In this document: one piece after another, positions 33,855-43,190 of the stretch
Layout of the letters: every line of letters begins with the position of its first letter
Numbering within the stretch: position 1 is the first letter of the stretch
From: Cupriavidus sp. WKF15
Lineage (GTDB): Bacteria; Pseudomonadota; Gammaproteobacteria; Burkholderiales; Burkholderiaceae
Length of the DNA stretch: 64,000 nt
Assembly (NCBI RefSeq): GCF_029278605.1
Contig: NZ_CP119573.1
Span: 2,542,001-2,606,000, forward strand
Direction: 5' to 3'
Translations under genes and position numbers: made by a program
The notes under the pieces: model-generated
The model's database searches: none
Seen by the model: the letters and a program-made list of their open reading frames with translations, nothing else
What the model was told of the DNA's origin: nothing

Positions 33855-33870
33855 TGATATATCACATACT
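33855..33870. promoter_or_regulatory. Operator immediately upstream of the PanE-like gene
   Basis: TGATATATCACATACT: the palindrome (33855-33864) is perfect and the flanking arm has one change. It ends 34 bases before the ATG at 33821, so a bound repressor would overlap the promoter or transcription start. Orientation is opposite to that in the oxc and frc2 promoters. Confidence 0.7.
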
Positions 33871-34004
33871 ATATTCCATCAAGGCGGACGACAACCCTAA
33901 TCTTTGCGTTCGTGATTTCCACCGGTCAAAAGCGCTTGCTACCATGTCGGCAACACTGCGCTTGCGGGCCTGCGGCACCGGCCCTCCCCCTGACCGGAGC
34001 TGAC

Positions 34005-34757
34005 ATGGAATCGTCCCTCGCTTTGCTGCAGGATCCCGTCGCCTGGGCCGCGCTGGCCACGCTGGTCGCCATGGAGATCGTGCTTGGCATCGACAACCTG
34101 ATCTTCATTTCCATCCTCACCAACAAGCTGCCGGAAGCCATGCGCGAGAAGGCGCGGCGCGTAGGCATCGGCCTGGCCCTGATCCTGCGGCTAGCGCTCC
34201 TGGCCACCATTGCCGTCATCGTCACGCTGACCGAACCGCTCTTTACCGTGCTCGGGCGCGGCATCTCCTGGCGCGGCTTGATTCTGATCGCCGGCGGCGC
34301 GTTCCTGGTCTGGAAGGCCACACGCGAGATCCACCACCATGTCTCGGGCGAGCCCGAGGGAGAGGACAGCGGCATGGCCAGCGCGACCCAGAGCTTCGCG
34401 AGTGCCATCGGCCAGATCCTGGTGCTGGACCTGGTGTTCTCGATCGACAGCATCATCACCGCCGTGGGCATGACCGAACACGTCGAGATCATGTTCATCG
34501 CGGTGATCGCCGCCGTCACGGCGATGCTGTTCGCCGCCACACCGCTTGCCAACTTCATCAATCGCAACCCCACCATCGTGATGCTGGCGCTGGCCTTCCT
34601 GATGATGATCGGCATGACGCTGGTCGCCGAAGGCCTCGGCTCCCATGTGCCCAAGGGCTATATCTATACGGCGATGGCGTTCTCGGCCGCGGTGGAGGGG
34701 CTGAACATGATCTCGCGGAAGCGGCGGGCGCAGCGCCGTGCCCGCGCCGCCGAGTGA
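34005..34757 (+). CDS. TerC-family integral membrane protein, 250 aa
   Basis: The family motif [15 protein letters not shown] (residues 24-38) and its second-half counterpart [15 protein letters not shown] are present; the two acidic pairs are thought to form a metal pathway. Seven or so membrane helices are visible. TerC/YgaP-related proteins are tied to tellurite resistance and, more recently, to manganese export. The short GGAG site supports the ATG at 34005; the frame stays open upstream without similarity. It is divergent from the PanE-like gene and probably separate from the oxalate regulon. Confidence 0.9.
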   Translation: MESSLALLQDPVAWAALATLVAMEIVLGIDNLIFISILTNKLPEAMREKARRVGIGLALILRLALLATIAVIVTLTEPLFTVLGRGISWRGLILIAGGAFLVWKATREIHHHVSGEPEGEDSGMASATQSFASAIGQILVLDLVFSIDSIITAVGMTEHVEIMFIAVIAAVTAMLFAATPLANFINRNPTIVMLALAFLMMIGMTLVAEGLGSHVPKGYIYTAMAFSAAVEGLNMISRKRRAQRRARAAE

Positions 34758-34864
34758 CCGGATCGCCGCCTGCTGTAACAGTCGGTGTCCGAACTTTCGC
34801 CCGGCCGTGGCGTCTCTTACAGTTCTGCACTGACCTAAGACGAGAAAAAGGACGCTGACGCCAC

Positions 34865-36487
34865 ATGATGAACCGCCGCACCCTGCTGGTTTCCGCCACC
34901 GCCTCTGCTGCCCTGGCCGCACTGGGCATCACTCCTTCTGCGTTGGCCGCCAGCGGGATCAAGCTGGGCGACGCACACCCGTTCAGCTTCGACGCCCTCA
35001 TCGACCAGGCCCGCGCCCTGGCCGGCAAACCCTTTGCAGCGCCGCCGGCGCCCCCGCCCGAGATACTCGACCGCATCGACTACGACGCCCACGGCAAGAT
35101 CCGCTTCCGCCCCGACAACGCGTTGTTCGCCGAGGGTCCGGGACAGTTCCCGGTGACGTTCTTCCACCTGGGCACCTACTTCCGCACGCCGGTGCGCATG
35201 CATGTGATCGACCGCGGCCGGGATGGCAAGAGCAATGCGCGCGAGATCGTCTACGAAGAAAGCTACTTCGACATGCCCGCCGACAGCCCCGCGCACAAGC
35301 TGCCGCGCGGCAGCGGCTTCGCGGGCTTCCGCTTCCAGGAGAGCCGCCTTGGCGACCAGAAGGTGCGTGACTGGAAAAAGAACGATTGGGTCGCCTTCCT
35401 GGGCGCCTCATACTTCCGCGCAATCGGCGAGCTATACCAGTACGGCCTGTCCGCGCGCGGCATCGCCATCGACGTGGCCGAGGCCGGCAAGGCCGAAGAA
35501 TTCCCGAATTTCACCCACTTCTACTTCGAGACGCCCGAGGGCAAGGGCGACACAGTCACCGTCTATGCGCTGCTGGACGGCCCCAGCATCACGGGCGCCT
35601 ACAAGTTCGTCATGCAGCGTGGCAAAGCCGTGGTGATGGACGTGGAATGCGCGCTGTTCCTGCGCAAGGACGTGGCACGGCTGGGCCTGGCGCCGCTCAC
35701 CTCGATGTACTGGTTCTCCGAGACCATGAAGGGCACCGCGGTGGACTGGCGCCCCGAAGTCCACGATTCCGACGGCCTGGCCATCTGGAACGGCGCCGGC
35801 GAGCACATCTGGCGCCCGCTCAACAACCCGCCGCGGACCCTGGCATCGGCCTTCGCCGACGACAACCCGCGCGGCTTCGGCCTGCTGCAGCGCGACCGCC
35901 AGTTCGACCACTATCAGGACGGCGTCAATTACGAGCGCCGGCCCAGCCTGTGGGTCGAGCCGCGCGACGGCTGGGGCGCGGGTGCCGTACAGCTGGTCGA
36001 GCTGCGCACCGACGACGAGATCCACGACAACATCGTGGCCATGTGGGTGCCCAAGGCACCGGCGCGCGCCGGCAACACGTACCGCCTGCGCTATCGCCTG
36101 CACTGGCTTGCCGACGAACCCTTCCCGAGCCCGCTGGCGCGCTGCGTGGCCACGCGCATGGGCAACGGCGGCCAGCCGGGACAGCCGCGCCCGCAGGGCG
36201 TGCGCAAGTTCATGGTGGAGTTCAGGGGCGCCCCACTGGAAAAGCTGCCATTCGGCGTCAAACCCGAAGCGGTGCTGAGCGCATCGCGCGGCAAGTTCTC
36301 CTATGTCTTCACCGAAGCGGTGCCCAATGGCGTGCCGGGCCACTGGCGCGCGCAGTTCGACCTGACCACCGACGGCAAGGAACCCGTCGACCTGCGGCTG
36401 TTCCTTCGGCTCGGCGGCAAGCCGCTGTCGGAAACCTGGCTCTACCAGTACCACCCGTTCCAGTCGCCAACGGGCTACGGCGCGTGA
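34865..36487 (+). CDS. opgD: Glucan biosynthesis protein D, periplasmic, 540 aa
   Basis: The MdoG/OpgD family shapes osmoregulated periplasmic glucans. The N-terminus has the twin-arginine pair NRRTLL followed by a hydrophobic stretch ending near ALAASG, so export is probably by Tat, as for E. coli OpgD. The body carries family sequences such as GQFPVTFFHLGTYF, FLGASYFRAIGELYQYG and SMYWFSETMKGTAVDWRPEVHDSDG. Length matches OpgD (about 550). A second ATG at 34868 is an equal start choice. No glucosyltransferase (opgH) is in the window. It starts 107 bases after terC on the same strand. Confidence 0.92.
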   Translation: MMNRRTLLVSATASAALAALGITPSALAASGIKLGDAHPFSFDALIDQARALAGKPFAAPPAPPPEILDRIDYDAHGKIRFRPDNALFAEGPGQFPVTFFHLGTYFRTPVRMHVIDRGRDGKSNAREIVYEESYFDMPADSPAHKLPRGSGFAGFRFQESRLGDQKVRDWKKNDWVAFLGASYFRAIGELYQYGLSARGIAIDVAEAGKAEEFPNFTHFYFETPEGKGDTVTVYALLDGPSITGAYKFVMQRGKAVVMDVECALFLRKDVARLGLAPLTSMYWFSETMKGTAVDWRPEVHDSDGLAIWNGAGEHIWRPLNNPPRTLASAFADDNPRGFGLLQRDRQFDHYQDGVNYERRPSLWVEPRDGWGAGAVQLVELRTDDEIHDNIVAMWVPKAPARAGNTYRLRYRLHWLADEPFPSPLARCVATRMGNGGQPGQPRPQGVRKFMVEFRGAPLEKLPFGVKPEAVLSASRGKFSYVFTEAVPNGVPGHWRAQFDLTTDGKEPVDLRLFLRLGGKPLSETWLYQYHPFQSPTGYGA

Positions 36488-36628
36488 CCGGCCTGTCGCC
36501 ACAAGGCCGGCCCACTAGCAGCGACAGGCAAGTCCTCGGTCGCGGTGCACACTATTGCGTCGCAGTGATGTCAGCGGCCTGCGAGCGGGTATGATGACCG
36601 CTTACATGGGTCAACGAGCCAGCTTCAC

Positions 36629-37321
36629 ATGATCTCCACCGAATTTTCCGGCGGCGCCGATGCCGGGCAGGCTTCGTCACTGCCACGTTCCGAGCGCGCC
36701 TACCAGCAGTTGCGTGCGGCCATCCAGGCGGGCCAGCTTTCCCCGGGTACGCGCCTGCGGGAAGTGGAACTGGCCGAATCGCTGGGGCTGTCGCGCACGC
36801 CGGTCCGTGAAGCGCTGTCGCGGCTGGAATCCGAAGGACTGGTCGTCAACGAGCCCAACCGCGGCATGATGGTCACGCAGCTCGATGCCAGCATGGTCAG
36901 CGAGCTCTATGTCATGCGTGAAGTGCTGGAAGGCACCGCGGCCGCGCTGGCCGCCCGCCACGCCACGGACGTCGAGATCTCGCTGCTGCGCGATATCGTC
37001 GAGCGCGACCTGGCCATGGCCGACGACCCCGACCGCCTGGCCGCCAACAACCGGCTGTTCCACGAAACCCTCCATCGCTGCGCGCACAACCGCTACCTGC
37101 TCAAGACGCTGCGTTCGCTGCATGAGTCGATGGCGCTGCTCGGCCGTACCACGCTTGCGGTACCGGGCCGGGCCCGCATCTCTTACGAAGAACACCTGGC
37201 ACTGGTCGAAGCCCTGGAAAAACGCGATCCGACTCTCGCCGAGCAGATCACGCGCCGCCATATCCAGCAGGCCTACAAGGTACGCCTGTCGCTCTGGATC
37301 GAAGAACAGTCGTCGACCTGA
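36629..37321 (+). CDS. GntR-family regulator with FCD domain, 230 aa
   Basis: Winged helix at residues ~20-80 (YQQLRAAIQAGQLSPGTRLREVELAESLGLSRTPVREALSR is the family pattern, here split as LREVELAESLGLSRTPV and REALSRLESEGLV). An FCD ligand domain with metal-binding His follows (NNRLFHETLHRCAHNRY, RRHIQQAYK). It differs from the regulator at 31830. No obvious operator of its own was found. Neighbours are opgD upstream and a convergent DMT exporter, neither clearly its target. Ligand unknown. Confidence 0.88.
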   Translation: MISTEFSGGADAGQASSLPRSERAYQQLRAAIQAGQLSPGTRLREVELAESLGLSRTPVREALSRLESEGLVVNEPNRGMMVTQLDASMVSELYVMREVLEGTAAALAARHATDVEISLLRDIVERDLAMADDPDRLAANNRLFHETLHRCAHNRYLLKTLRSLHESMALLGRTTLAVPGRARISYEEHLALVEALEKRDPTLAEQITRRHIQQAYKVRLSLWIEEQSST

Positions 37322-37336
37322 CCGGGACCGCGCGGC

Positions 37337-38215
37337 TCAGGCCGCCGCTTCGGCGCGAGCGGTGCGCAGGCTGCCAATGCCCAGCACAGTCAGCGCCGTA
37401 AGGATCAGCACGATTGCCCCCAGAGTCTGCGGGGCGATGCGTTCCCCGCCCAGCCAGGCGCCGACGGCCAGCGCCACCGGCGGGTTGACGTAGACATAGC
37501 TGGTCGCCAGCGTCTGGCTCACGTTCGCAACCAGGTACATGTAGGCGGAAAACGCCACCAGGGAACCCATCACCACCAGGTAGCCCCAGGCCCACCAGGC
37601 CTGCGCGCTGGCCGCTGCCGGCCAGGGCTCCTGCCGCAACGCCGACAGACCCATCAGGATTACCCCGCCGATCAGCATCTCCGCCGCGAATGCGGCGGCG
37701 CCGTCCGGCAGCTCCAGCCGGCGGGTCAGCTGAGAGCCGAACGACCAGCTGGCCACCGCGAGCAGCAGTGCGACCACGCCCGTGGTACTCACGCGAAACT
37801 CGGCCCCTCCGGTCAGGACCAGGATGCCGACGCTGCCAATGGCGATCGCCAGCCCCTCATACCAGCGCGGCCGCGTGCCGAAGCAGGCGCTCCAGAACAG
37901 GCCGAAGATCGGCATCGATCCAATCATGACCGTGGTCGCGCCGGAAGAGATGGTTTGCTCGGCGATGGCGGTCAACCCCATGCCGCCCACCAGCAGGAAC
38001 ACCGCCGGCACGGCACAGTTGCGCAGTTGGCGCCGCGTGGGCATGGGCGTGCGCCGCCAGGCCAGCCAGGCGGTCAGCAACAGGCCCGCGCACAGGAAGC
38101 GCGAAGCCGTCATCAGCAACGGCGGGAAGCTCTCCAGCGTGAAGCGGATAGCCAGGTAGGTCGTGCCCCAGACCACATAGGTGATCAGCAGGCAGAATGG
38201 GACGAGCGGCGGCAT
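37337..38215 (-). CDS. DMT-superfamily (EamA) transporter, 292 aa
   Basis: Two EamA repeats of five helices each. The opening LLITYVVWGTTYLAIRF and the phrase LCAGLLLTAWLAWRR are typical of YedA/RhaT-like exporters; VNPPVALAVGAWLGGERIAP marks the end of the second repeat. Such proteins export amino acids or other metabolites across the inner membrane; substrate unknown. It is convergent with the GntR gene, with only 15 bases between stops. Confidence 0.9.
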   Translation of the reverse strand: MPPLVPFCLLITYVVWGTTYLAIRFTLESFPPLLMTASRFLCAGLLLTAWLAWRRTPMPTRRQLRNCAVPAVFLLVGGMGLTAIAEQTISSGATTVMIGSMPIFGLFWSACFGTRPRWYEGLAIAIGSVGILVLTGGAEFRVSTTGVVALLLAVASWSFGSQLTRRLELPDGAAAFAAEMLIGGVILMGLSALRQEPWPAAASAQAWWAWGYLVVMGSLVAFSAYMYLVANVSQTLATSYVYVNPPVALAVGAWLGGERIAPQTLGAIVLILTALTVLGIGSLRTARAEAAA

Positions 38216-38352
38216 GGCAAGCAGAGGACTGCGAAAGGCTTCAAAGATAGCCCTGCGCCATGCCGGCTCAAAACGAAAAGGTCTGGCAAGACTTGTGAAT
38301 TGCGCTCACAAGTGACGGCAGCGCTACGCGCGCTCGGCAGACCCAGCAATGG

Positions 38353-38399
38353 AAAAGCCGGCTTTGTGCACCCGCAAGGGCAGCGTTCGCCGGCTTCTT
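38353..38399 (-). terminator. Long-loop hairpin terminator
   Basis: AAGCCGGC (38355-38362) pairs with GCCGGCTT (38389-38396). On the minus strand the stem runs into TTTT. It lies about 45 bases past the stop of the 61-aa gene and would end that transcript before the DMT gene. Confidence 0.5.
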
Positions 38400-38442
38400 T
38401 TGGTCCCCTCAGGAGACCTGCACGTTCAGGGAGCGTGTCAGC

Positions 38443-38628
38443 TCAACCGTTGGCGTAGCTAACCTTGGCCTTGCGGGCTTGCGACTGCAGACGGGTCAGC
38501 ACGGATTGCACGAAGGCAATAGCGCGCTTCACGTCGTTCGAAATGCCCAGGCCACGGTAGCCCAGTTCGCGCTCGATCAGGTCGCGTTCCAGTTGGTCGG
38601 TCAGCTTGATATCGGATTGGGTGTTCAT
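38443..38628 (-). CDS. Small conserved-looking soluble protein, 61 aa
   Basis: Starts MNTQSDIKLTDQLERDL; mostly helical, charged, with no signal peptide or cysteine. AAGGAAGGACGTC leads into the ATG at 38628, a good ribosome-binding site. An upstream AT-rich stretch (TTACGTAAATGTACGTA near 38704) probably holds its promoter. A hairpin terminator follows. I do not recognise the family; small basic tails (RLQSQARKAKVSYANG) sometimes mark nucleic-acid or ribosome-associated proteins. Confidence 0.7.
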   Translation of the reverse strand: MNTQSDIKLTDQLERDLIERELGYRGLGISNDVKRAIAFVQSVLTRLQSQARKAKVSYANG

Positions 38629-38844
38629 GACGTCCTTCCTTACAGGGATTACCCTTATGGGGTTTTCCCTGATTGTAGCAAAGGATTTGTCGCGTTGCAG
38701 CATTACGTAAATGTACGTATGTGGGAAAAGCAACGGGTGATTGCGAGGGCATAAACCATGTGTTGCCTTACGCGTCACCTCATCGTTTATGCCCTCAGAG
38801 TTGCCCGGTGATCCTGGGGCACATCGCGCCGAGCGGTATGCCCC

Positions 38845-39081
38845 TCAGGGCGCCACAACTGCTGTCGCTGTCATCGCATCGCCCGTATCCAATACAACCT
38901 TTCTCGCGCGAAGCAGCTCCTGGATGTACCGCCACGGTACCTGCCCTGCCACCTCCTGTGATGCTGGCTGAACCACCTCAACGGACACTGGCTGCGCGTC
39001 GACAGGCGACCGTCTTATCGTCAATTGATAACCGCTGCCCAGCAGGGACGCCAGGCGGATCTGGGTATGTGAAAGGCTCAT
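38845..39081 (-). CDS. Hypothetical protein, 78 aa
   Basis: Starts MSLSHTQIRLASLLGSG. No signal peptide, membrane segment or motif is seen; the middle is beta-rich (QLTIRRSPVDAQPVSVEVVQ). The ribosome-binding site is weak and codon usage is less biased than in the neighbours, so the gene is uncertain. It lies 57 bases beyond the madM stop on the same strand. I do not recognise a family. Confidence 0.4.
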   Translation of the reverse strand: MSLSHTQIRLASLLGSGYQLTIRRSPVDAQPVSVEVVQPASQEVAGQVPWRYIQELLRARKVVLDTGDAMTATAVVAP

Positions 39082-39138
39082 GATTCGTCGCGCAATGGAT
39101 GCATGCGGACGCTGACCGGCCGCCGCGCACCCGGCTGA

Positions 39139-39921
39139 TCAGCCGCCCACCATCGCCTTGGTGGCCAGGTACAGCACCGACGGCCCGAGCAGGCAACCCA
39201 GCCCCGTGTGGAACGTGGCCACCAGCGCGCCATAAGGCACCAGCCGGCGGTCGGTGGCGGCCAGACCTGCCGACACACCGCTGACCGTACCGGCAAGCCC
39301 GCCGAACACCATCGCGGCGCGCGGGTTGTTCAGGCCCAGGAAGCCGGCGGCGAACGGCGTGCCGACCATCACGATGATGGCCTTGATCAGGCCCGTGGCT
39401 ATCGACAGCGCAATCACGTCGGAGCTGGCGCCCAGCGCCGCGCCGGTTACGGGGCCAACGATATAGGTCACCGCGCCGGCACCGATGGTCGTCATGCTGA
39501 TGGCGTCGCTGTAGCCGAACGCCCGCGCCACCAGCGCGCCGACGATAAACGGCACCAGGGTGCCCAGGAGCAGCGACACGGCACCCACCATGCCTGCCTT
39601 GCGTGCCTCGCGCACCTGCACCTCGAAGGCCGTGGCCACAATGGCAAAGTCGCGCAGCATGGCACCGCCCATCAGGCCGATGCCCGAGAACAGCGCGAAA
39701 TCGGCGAGCCCTTTTTCCTTGCCGGTCACCACGCCGCCGTAATACGCCAGCGCCAGGCCGATCATGATGGCGATGGCCGAGGCGTGCAGGCGCCCCTTCG
39801 TGAGCCGTTTCGAGATCTGGGAGGACACCCACATCACAATGCCGACGGCGGCGAACGCCGTCACCAGGCCGTTGTGGAGCAGGACATTGTCGAACATCGT
39901 GGCCGGAGCAGCGATAGTCAT
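39139..39921 (-). CDS. madM: Malonate transporter subunit MadM, 260 aa
   Basis: MadM is the larger subunit of the sodium-dependent malonate importer MadLM. The protein is hydrophobic throughout, with about eight helices, and has family sequences such as VVTGKEKGLADFALFSGIGLMGGAMLRDFAIV (here split: TGKEKGLADFALFSGIG and MGGAMLRDFAIVATAFEV) and FGGLAGTVSGVSAGLAATD. The ATG at 39921 has GGAGA before it; upstream frame is unsupported. It follows madL by 13 bases. No malonate decarboxylase genes are in the window, so the substrate could be another small dicarboxylate. Confidence 0.9.
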   Translation of the reverse strand: MTIAAPATMFDNVLLHNGLVTAFAAVGIVMWVSSQISKRLTKGRLHASAIAIMIGLALAYYGGVVTGKEKGLADFALFSGIGLMGGAMLRDFAIVATAFEVQVREARKAGMVGAVSLLLGTLVPFIVGALVARAFGYSDAISMTTIGAGAVTYIVGPVTGAALGASSDVIALSIATGLIKAIIVMVGTPFAAGFLGLNNPRAAMVFGGLAGTVSGVSAGLAATDRRLVPYGALVATFHTGLGCLLGPSVLYLATKAMVGG

Positions 39922-39934
39922 GGCGGTCTCCGTC

Positions 39935-40330
39935 TTATTCCGACACGGCATTGGCCTGCAGCGGCGGCAGGGGCTCGTGGTCGCCGGTACGGCTGAGCAG
40001 CGCAATCAGGCAGGCGCTGGCCGCCACCGCCAGGACGGCCGCCAGCAATGCCACCGGACCGCCGCGCAGCGCTGCCACCACATTCTGCTGGGCCGCCATC
40101 GCCACCACCACGGGGATATACATCGCGCCCCAGAAGCCCACACCGGCCTCGGTCTCCTTCGGCATCAGGCCCCGGTCATGCAGGTAGAGCCGCAGGAAGA
40201 TCAGCAGCAGCATGGCGATGCCCACCCCGCCGACGTTGGATTTGACGCCGATGGCGGCGCCCAGCAGGTCGCCAAGGTTCAGGCCCACCAGATGGCAGAT
40301 CGCCAGTAACGCGGTTCCGTAGATGATCAT
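39935..40330 (-). CDS. madL: Malonate transporter subunit MadL, 131 aa
   Basis: The small partner of MadM. It begins MIIYGTALLAICHLVGLNLG, then GVKSNVGGVGIAMLLLI and ETEAGVGFWGAMYIPVVVAMAAQQNVV, all typical of MadL. Three to four membrane helices. GGAGA stands six bases before the ATG. First gene of the madL-madM pair. The control of the pair is not visible. Confidence 0.9.
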   Translation of the reverse strand: MIIYGTALLAICHLVGLNLGDLLGAAIGVKSNVGGVGIAMLLLIFLRLYLHDRGLMPKETEAGVGFWGAMYIPVVVAMAAQQNVVAALRGGPVALLAAVLAVAASACLIALLSRTGDHEPLPPLQANAVSE

Positions 40331-40849
40331 GTTGTCTCCATGTGATGCTTCATGTGATGCTTTAGGCGCCGTACCTCAAGGGGGGCCGGCCATTTGCAGA
40401 CAACTCTAGGAGTCGCGCTCACATGCATCAATCAACCGGCGTCGCACGATTGTTACGGTGCGGTTAACTATTCTCGGTAGTTCCGCCGATAGTGACGGGT
40501 TTGCTCATATGTCCTCGCCAGTTTCTGGGCCAGGCAAACACTTGTCTGGCAGGTTTGGTGCGATCAGGCAGCGGCCAGCCAAAGCTTTTCCGTCCCGATC
40601 TTCTCCGCATATTGGATGGCCGCTTTGGGAGTAAGCCATGTCGGTCTTCCTTGATGTTGAGCCGGCCCAGCTGGGCCGCTTCGCAATCCAAGGTACGGCA
40701 GGTCGGAGTTGGCATCAATGCTATTGACACCTTGTTTTCTGCCATCATGAACGGAGACGCGTTGGCCTGTGGCCATGGTCGCGGATGGCGCGCGCGGAAG
40801 GCAAAAGCCCGCTCAGGACGGTCGTATGGATAACAATGAGGCAGAGCGC
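40331..40849. other. 519-base stretch without a supported gene
   Basis: Several overlapping frames exist on both strands, but none has a good ribosome-binding site, a recognisable motif or the codon bias of neighbours. A phrase on the minus strand (LTPKAAIQYAEKIGTEKLWL, near 40570-40630) looks protein-like and could be the end of a decayed gene, but this is weak. The promoter of the GST gene should lie at its right end. Confidence 0.4.
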
Positions 40850-41488
40850 ATGCAAGGTTCAATCGAACTGTATGGAGCGTTGACAGGCAACTGCATCCGT
40901 GCCGCGATTGCTCTTGACGAGGCGGGCATTCCGTATGCAGTCAAGCGGGTCAATCTGGCTGCAGGCGAACAGCGCAGCGAGCAACATCGTGTCCTGAATG
41001 CCTTCGGCAAGGTTCCGGTACTTGTCGAGTACCGGGACGGCGGAACCTTCGTGCTGACGCAGTCAAACGCCATCATGCTGTTTGCGGCGGAGCGTTCCAA
41101 GAACACGCTCATGCCCGCCGATCCGGTGGCACGCGCAAGAGTCTATGAGCGTTTTTTCTATTTTGTGACTGACGTTATCGCGGTCAGCCACGGCGCGTTC
41201 CGGCTCGAACAACTCGGCGCGAATGCACAGGCCTCGCTCATCAATGATCTGGCAAGAGCCTCCCTCATCGAGGCGGAGCGATTCCTGGAGTCGACAGCGT
41301 TCATGGCTGGCGATATGTTTTCGCTTGCCGACATCGCTGCATTCACGATCACCAAGGCTTTCAGCAGCAATATTCAGTGGGCAGATCACCCGGCACTTAT
41401 GCAGTGGTATGAGGCAGTCGCACGGCGCCCTGGCGTATCACACGGGCTGAAGGCATTCGAATCGGAGACCGCGTCAAAGCGGAACTGA
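40850..41488 (+). CDS. Glutathione S-transferase family protein, 212 aa
   Basis: The N-terminal thioredoxin-like domain reads IELYGALTGNCIRAAIALDEAGIPY, with FGKVPVLVE (cis-Pro) and LTQSNAIMLFAAE (the glutathione-gamma-glutamyl Ser/Asn region). The C-terminal helical domain has MAGDMFSLADIAAF, the N-capping box of GSTs. Cytosolic detoxification or isomerase enzyme; substrate unknown. The ATG at 40850 follows GAGG by eight bases and gives the usual start; ATG at 40826 would add eight residues. Transcribed alone. Confidence 0.85.
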   Translation: MQGSIELYGALTGNCIRAAIALDEAGIPYAVKRVNLAAGEQRSEQHRVLNAFGKVPVLVEYRDGGTFVLTQSNAIMLFAAERSKNTLMPADPVARARVYERFFYFVTDVIAVSHGAFRLEQLGANAQASLINDLARASLIEAERFLESTAFMAGDMFSLADIAAFTITKAFSSNIQWADHPALMQWYEAVARRPGVSHGLKAFESETASKRN

Positions 41489-41784
41489 CTGAGCGACAAT
41501 GGCGGCGCCTGTGCCCGCATCAATGCCGGCCGCGCGGACCGGACTCAACTTCGGAGACCCCGGGTCGGGCGACCGGCACATCGCGCCAATCCCGTCGAAT
41601 TCAGTTTATGAGTTCTTCGTCTCGAGCCCTCGGGAGCAATGTACGCTGGAACATCGGACAAGAGCGTTTGCTTCAACGCACGTGTACCCTTATCCGCCAG
41701 GACTTGGCTTAATCACAAAATGGTTCGACTTTTTCTTACCTCGAAAAATGTTCAGCGACTCAGGGTGCCCCACCAGAACAGTGA

Positions 41785-42243
41785 CTATTCCACGGGAGAT
41801 GAGGGCCCAACGCTGACCTTCATCTCCGAAAGACTGCGACGCAACACCTCCACATTTGTCGCTCCGTTCATGACGCTGAATTGACGCTGCGCTTCTTGCC
41901 AGAGCGGCGCTGCCCGTTCGAATAGCTTCCTTCCGTCCGGGGTAAGCTCGACGATGCGAATACGACCGTCCTCAGGAGAGGGGCGTACCTTTACGTAGCC
42001 ATCGCGCTCCAAAAATCCAATCATCTTTCCCATGGCGGTGCGCTCGATGTCGAGTCGCTCAGCCAGGGCATTGACCGAGGCGGATTCGCCCTCGTTCAAC
42101 GTTGCCAGGATCAGGAATTGCGTGATGCGAAGGCCGGAAGGTTGGAGATACGCGTCGTAAAGACGCGAGATCTGGCGGGCAGCCTTCCTCACCGTGAAGC
42201 AGTTGCATTGATCCACACCGATGGGTTGGCTTTCCGCCCGCAT
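41785..42243 (-). CDS. MarR-family transcriptional regulator, 152 aa
   Basis: A MarR winged helix: QPSGLRITQFLILATLNEG, then ASVNALAERLDIERTAMGKMIGFLERDGYV and the wing DGRIRIVELTPDGR. A Cys pair (CNCFTVRKAAR) near residues 13-15 could sense oxidants. AGGAG lies eight bases before the ATG at 42243; the GTG at 42249 overlaps the site. It follows the NmrA-like gene by 45 bases on the same strand, so the two form an operon. The double palindrome upstream of that operon is its likely binding site. The 296 bases beyond its stop contain no supported gene. Confidence 0.9.
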   Translation of the reverse strand: MRAESQPIGVDQCNCFTVRKAARQISRLYDAYLQPSGLRITQFLILATLNEGESASVNALAERLDIERTAMGKMIGFLERDGYVKVRPSPEDGRIRIVELTPDGRKLFERAAPLWQEAQRQFSVMNGATNVEVLRRSLSEMKVSVGPSSPVE

Positions 42244-42288
42244 CTCCACTTCTCCTTAACGTTGTCAACTGGCTCAGTTCGTCGCATT

Positions 42289-43170
42289 TCAGGCAAATGC
42301 GCTTCGGTACTTCTCGATGAAGGCAGGCACTGACAGCGCCGGTGTGCCCGTGATCTTCTCGATAACATCGTTAGTCCCCTGGAAGACGCCCTCCCGATAG
42401 TGCTGGGCGACTTCGACGAGGTGCTGCACCAGGAAGGGAGGGAACTTGTATAGCTGCTCCATCTTCTGCTTGAACGCCTCGATCGAAGTCGGAGCATATT
42501 CGATCTTGGCGCCGAGCACCTCGCTCATCGCTGCAGCGATCTCCGTGTGGTTCATTTCCACTGGGCCGTGCAGCGTGTATATCTTGCCCCCATGGCCTTC
42601 GGGTTTTGCCAGCAGGTGAGCAATGACCCTGCCCTGGTCGTCCGTGCTGATCGGGGCGTGGCGTCCGTCCTCGAAAGGAAACTCGATCTTCTTTTTGGCC
42701 CAGATCTCCTTCGCGAAATGCGGGTAGACGAGCCAATCCGCGAAGAAGGTCGGGCGCAGATGCGTCGTCGGCACACCGGACCAGTCGAACACCCGCTCGG
42801 ACACCCAGTGGTCCTGTGCCGCATGGCTGGTCGATTCTCGCCGCGCAGATATCTGCGACATGTTGACGATTGCACCGACGCCGGCCTCCTTCGCGGCCTG
42901 CGCGAAATAGGCCGCGGCCCCGAGAATTCCCGGCGCGATAGGGTGCAGGAAGTATGCGGCGCTGACGCCTTCCATAGCGGCACGAATCTGGTCGATATCG
43001 GTGAAATCGCCGATGGCGATGTCGACACCGCGTGCCCGCAGCGCCGCTGCGCGTTCGTCATCCGAGCGCACATATGCGCGGACGCGCTGGCCCATCTGCA
43101 ACAGTTCATCGATGGCGGCACCGCCGGTACGGCCGGTTGCGCCGCTGATGAGAATGGATGTGTCTTTCAT
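42289..43170 (-). CDS. NmrA-like NAD(P)-binding family protein, 293 aa
   Basis: An atypical short-chain dehydrogenase of the NmrA/QOR2 type. The nucleotide loop is ILISGATGRTGGAAIDELL, followed by VRAYVRSDDERAAAL. The middle has FLHPIAPGILGAAAYFAQAAKEAG and THLRPTFFADWLV. Such proteins are quinone or ketone reductases or redox-sensing proteins without catalysis. The ATG at 43170 has GAGG nine bases upstream. First gene of the operon with marR. A strong palindromic operator begins 20 bases upstream, so expression is probably induced by a MarR ligand such as a phenolic or electrophile. Confidence 0.88.
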   Translation of the reverse strand: MKDTSILISGATGRTGGAAIDELLQMGQRVRAYVRSDDERAAALRARGVDIAIGDFTDIDQIRAAMEGVSAAYFLHPIAPGILGAAAYFAQAAKEAGVGAIVNMSQISARRESTSHAAQDHWVSERVFDWSGVPTTHLRPTFFADWLVYPHFAKEIWAKKKIEFPFEDGRHAPISTDDQGRVIAHLLAKPEGHGGKIYTLHGPVEMNHTEIAAAMSEVLGAKIEYAPTSIEAFKQKMEQLYKFPPFLVQHLVEVAQHYREGVFQGTNDVIEKITGTPALSVPAFIEKYRSAFA

Positions 43171-43190
43171 GGCTGTAATCCTCGGTGAGA

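Noticed and set aside
41499..41816. 105-codon frame after the GST gene
   Set aside because: Weak start, no motif, and it runs into the 3' end of marR on the other strand.
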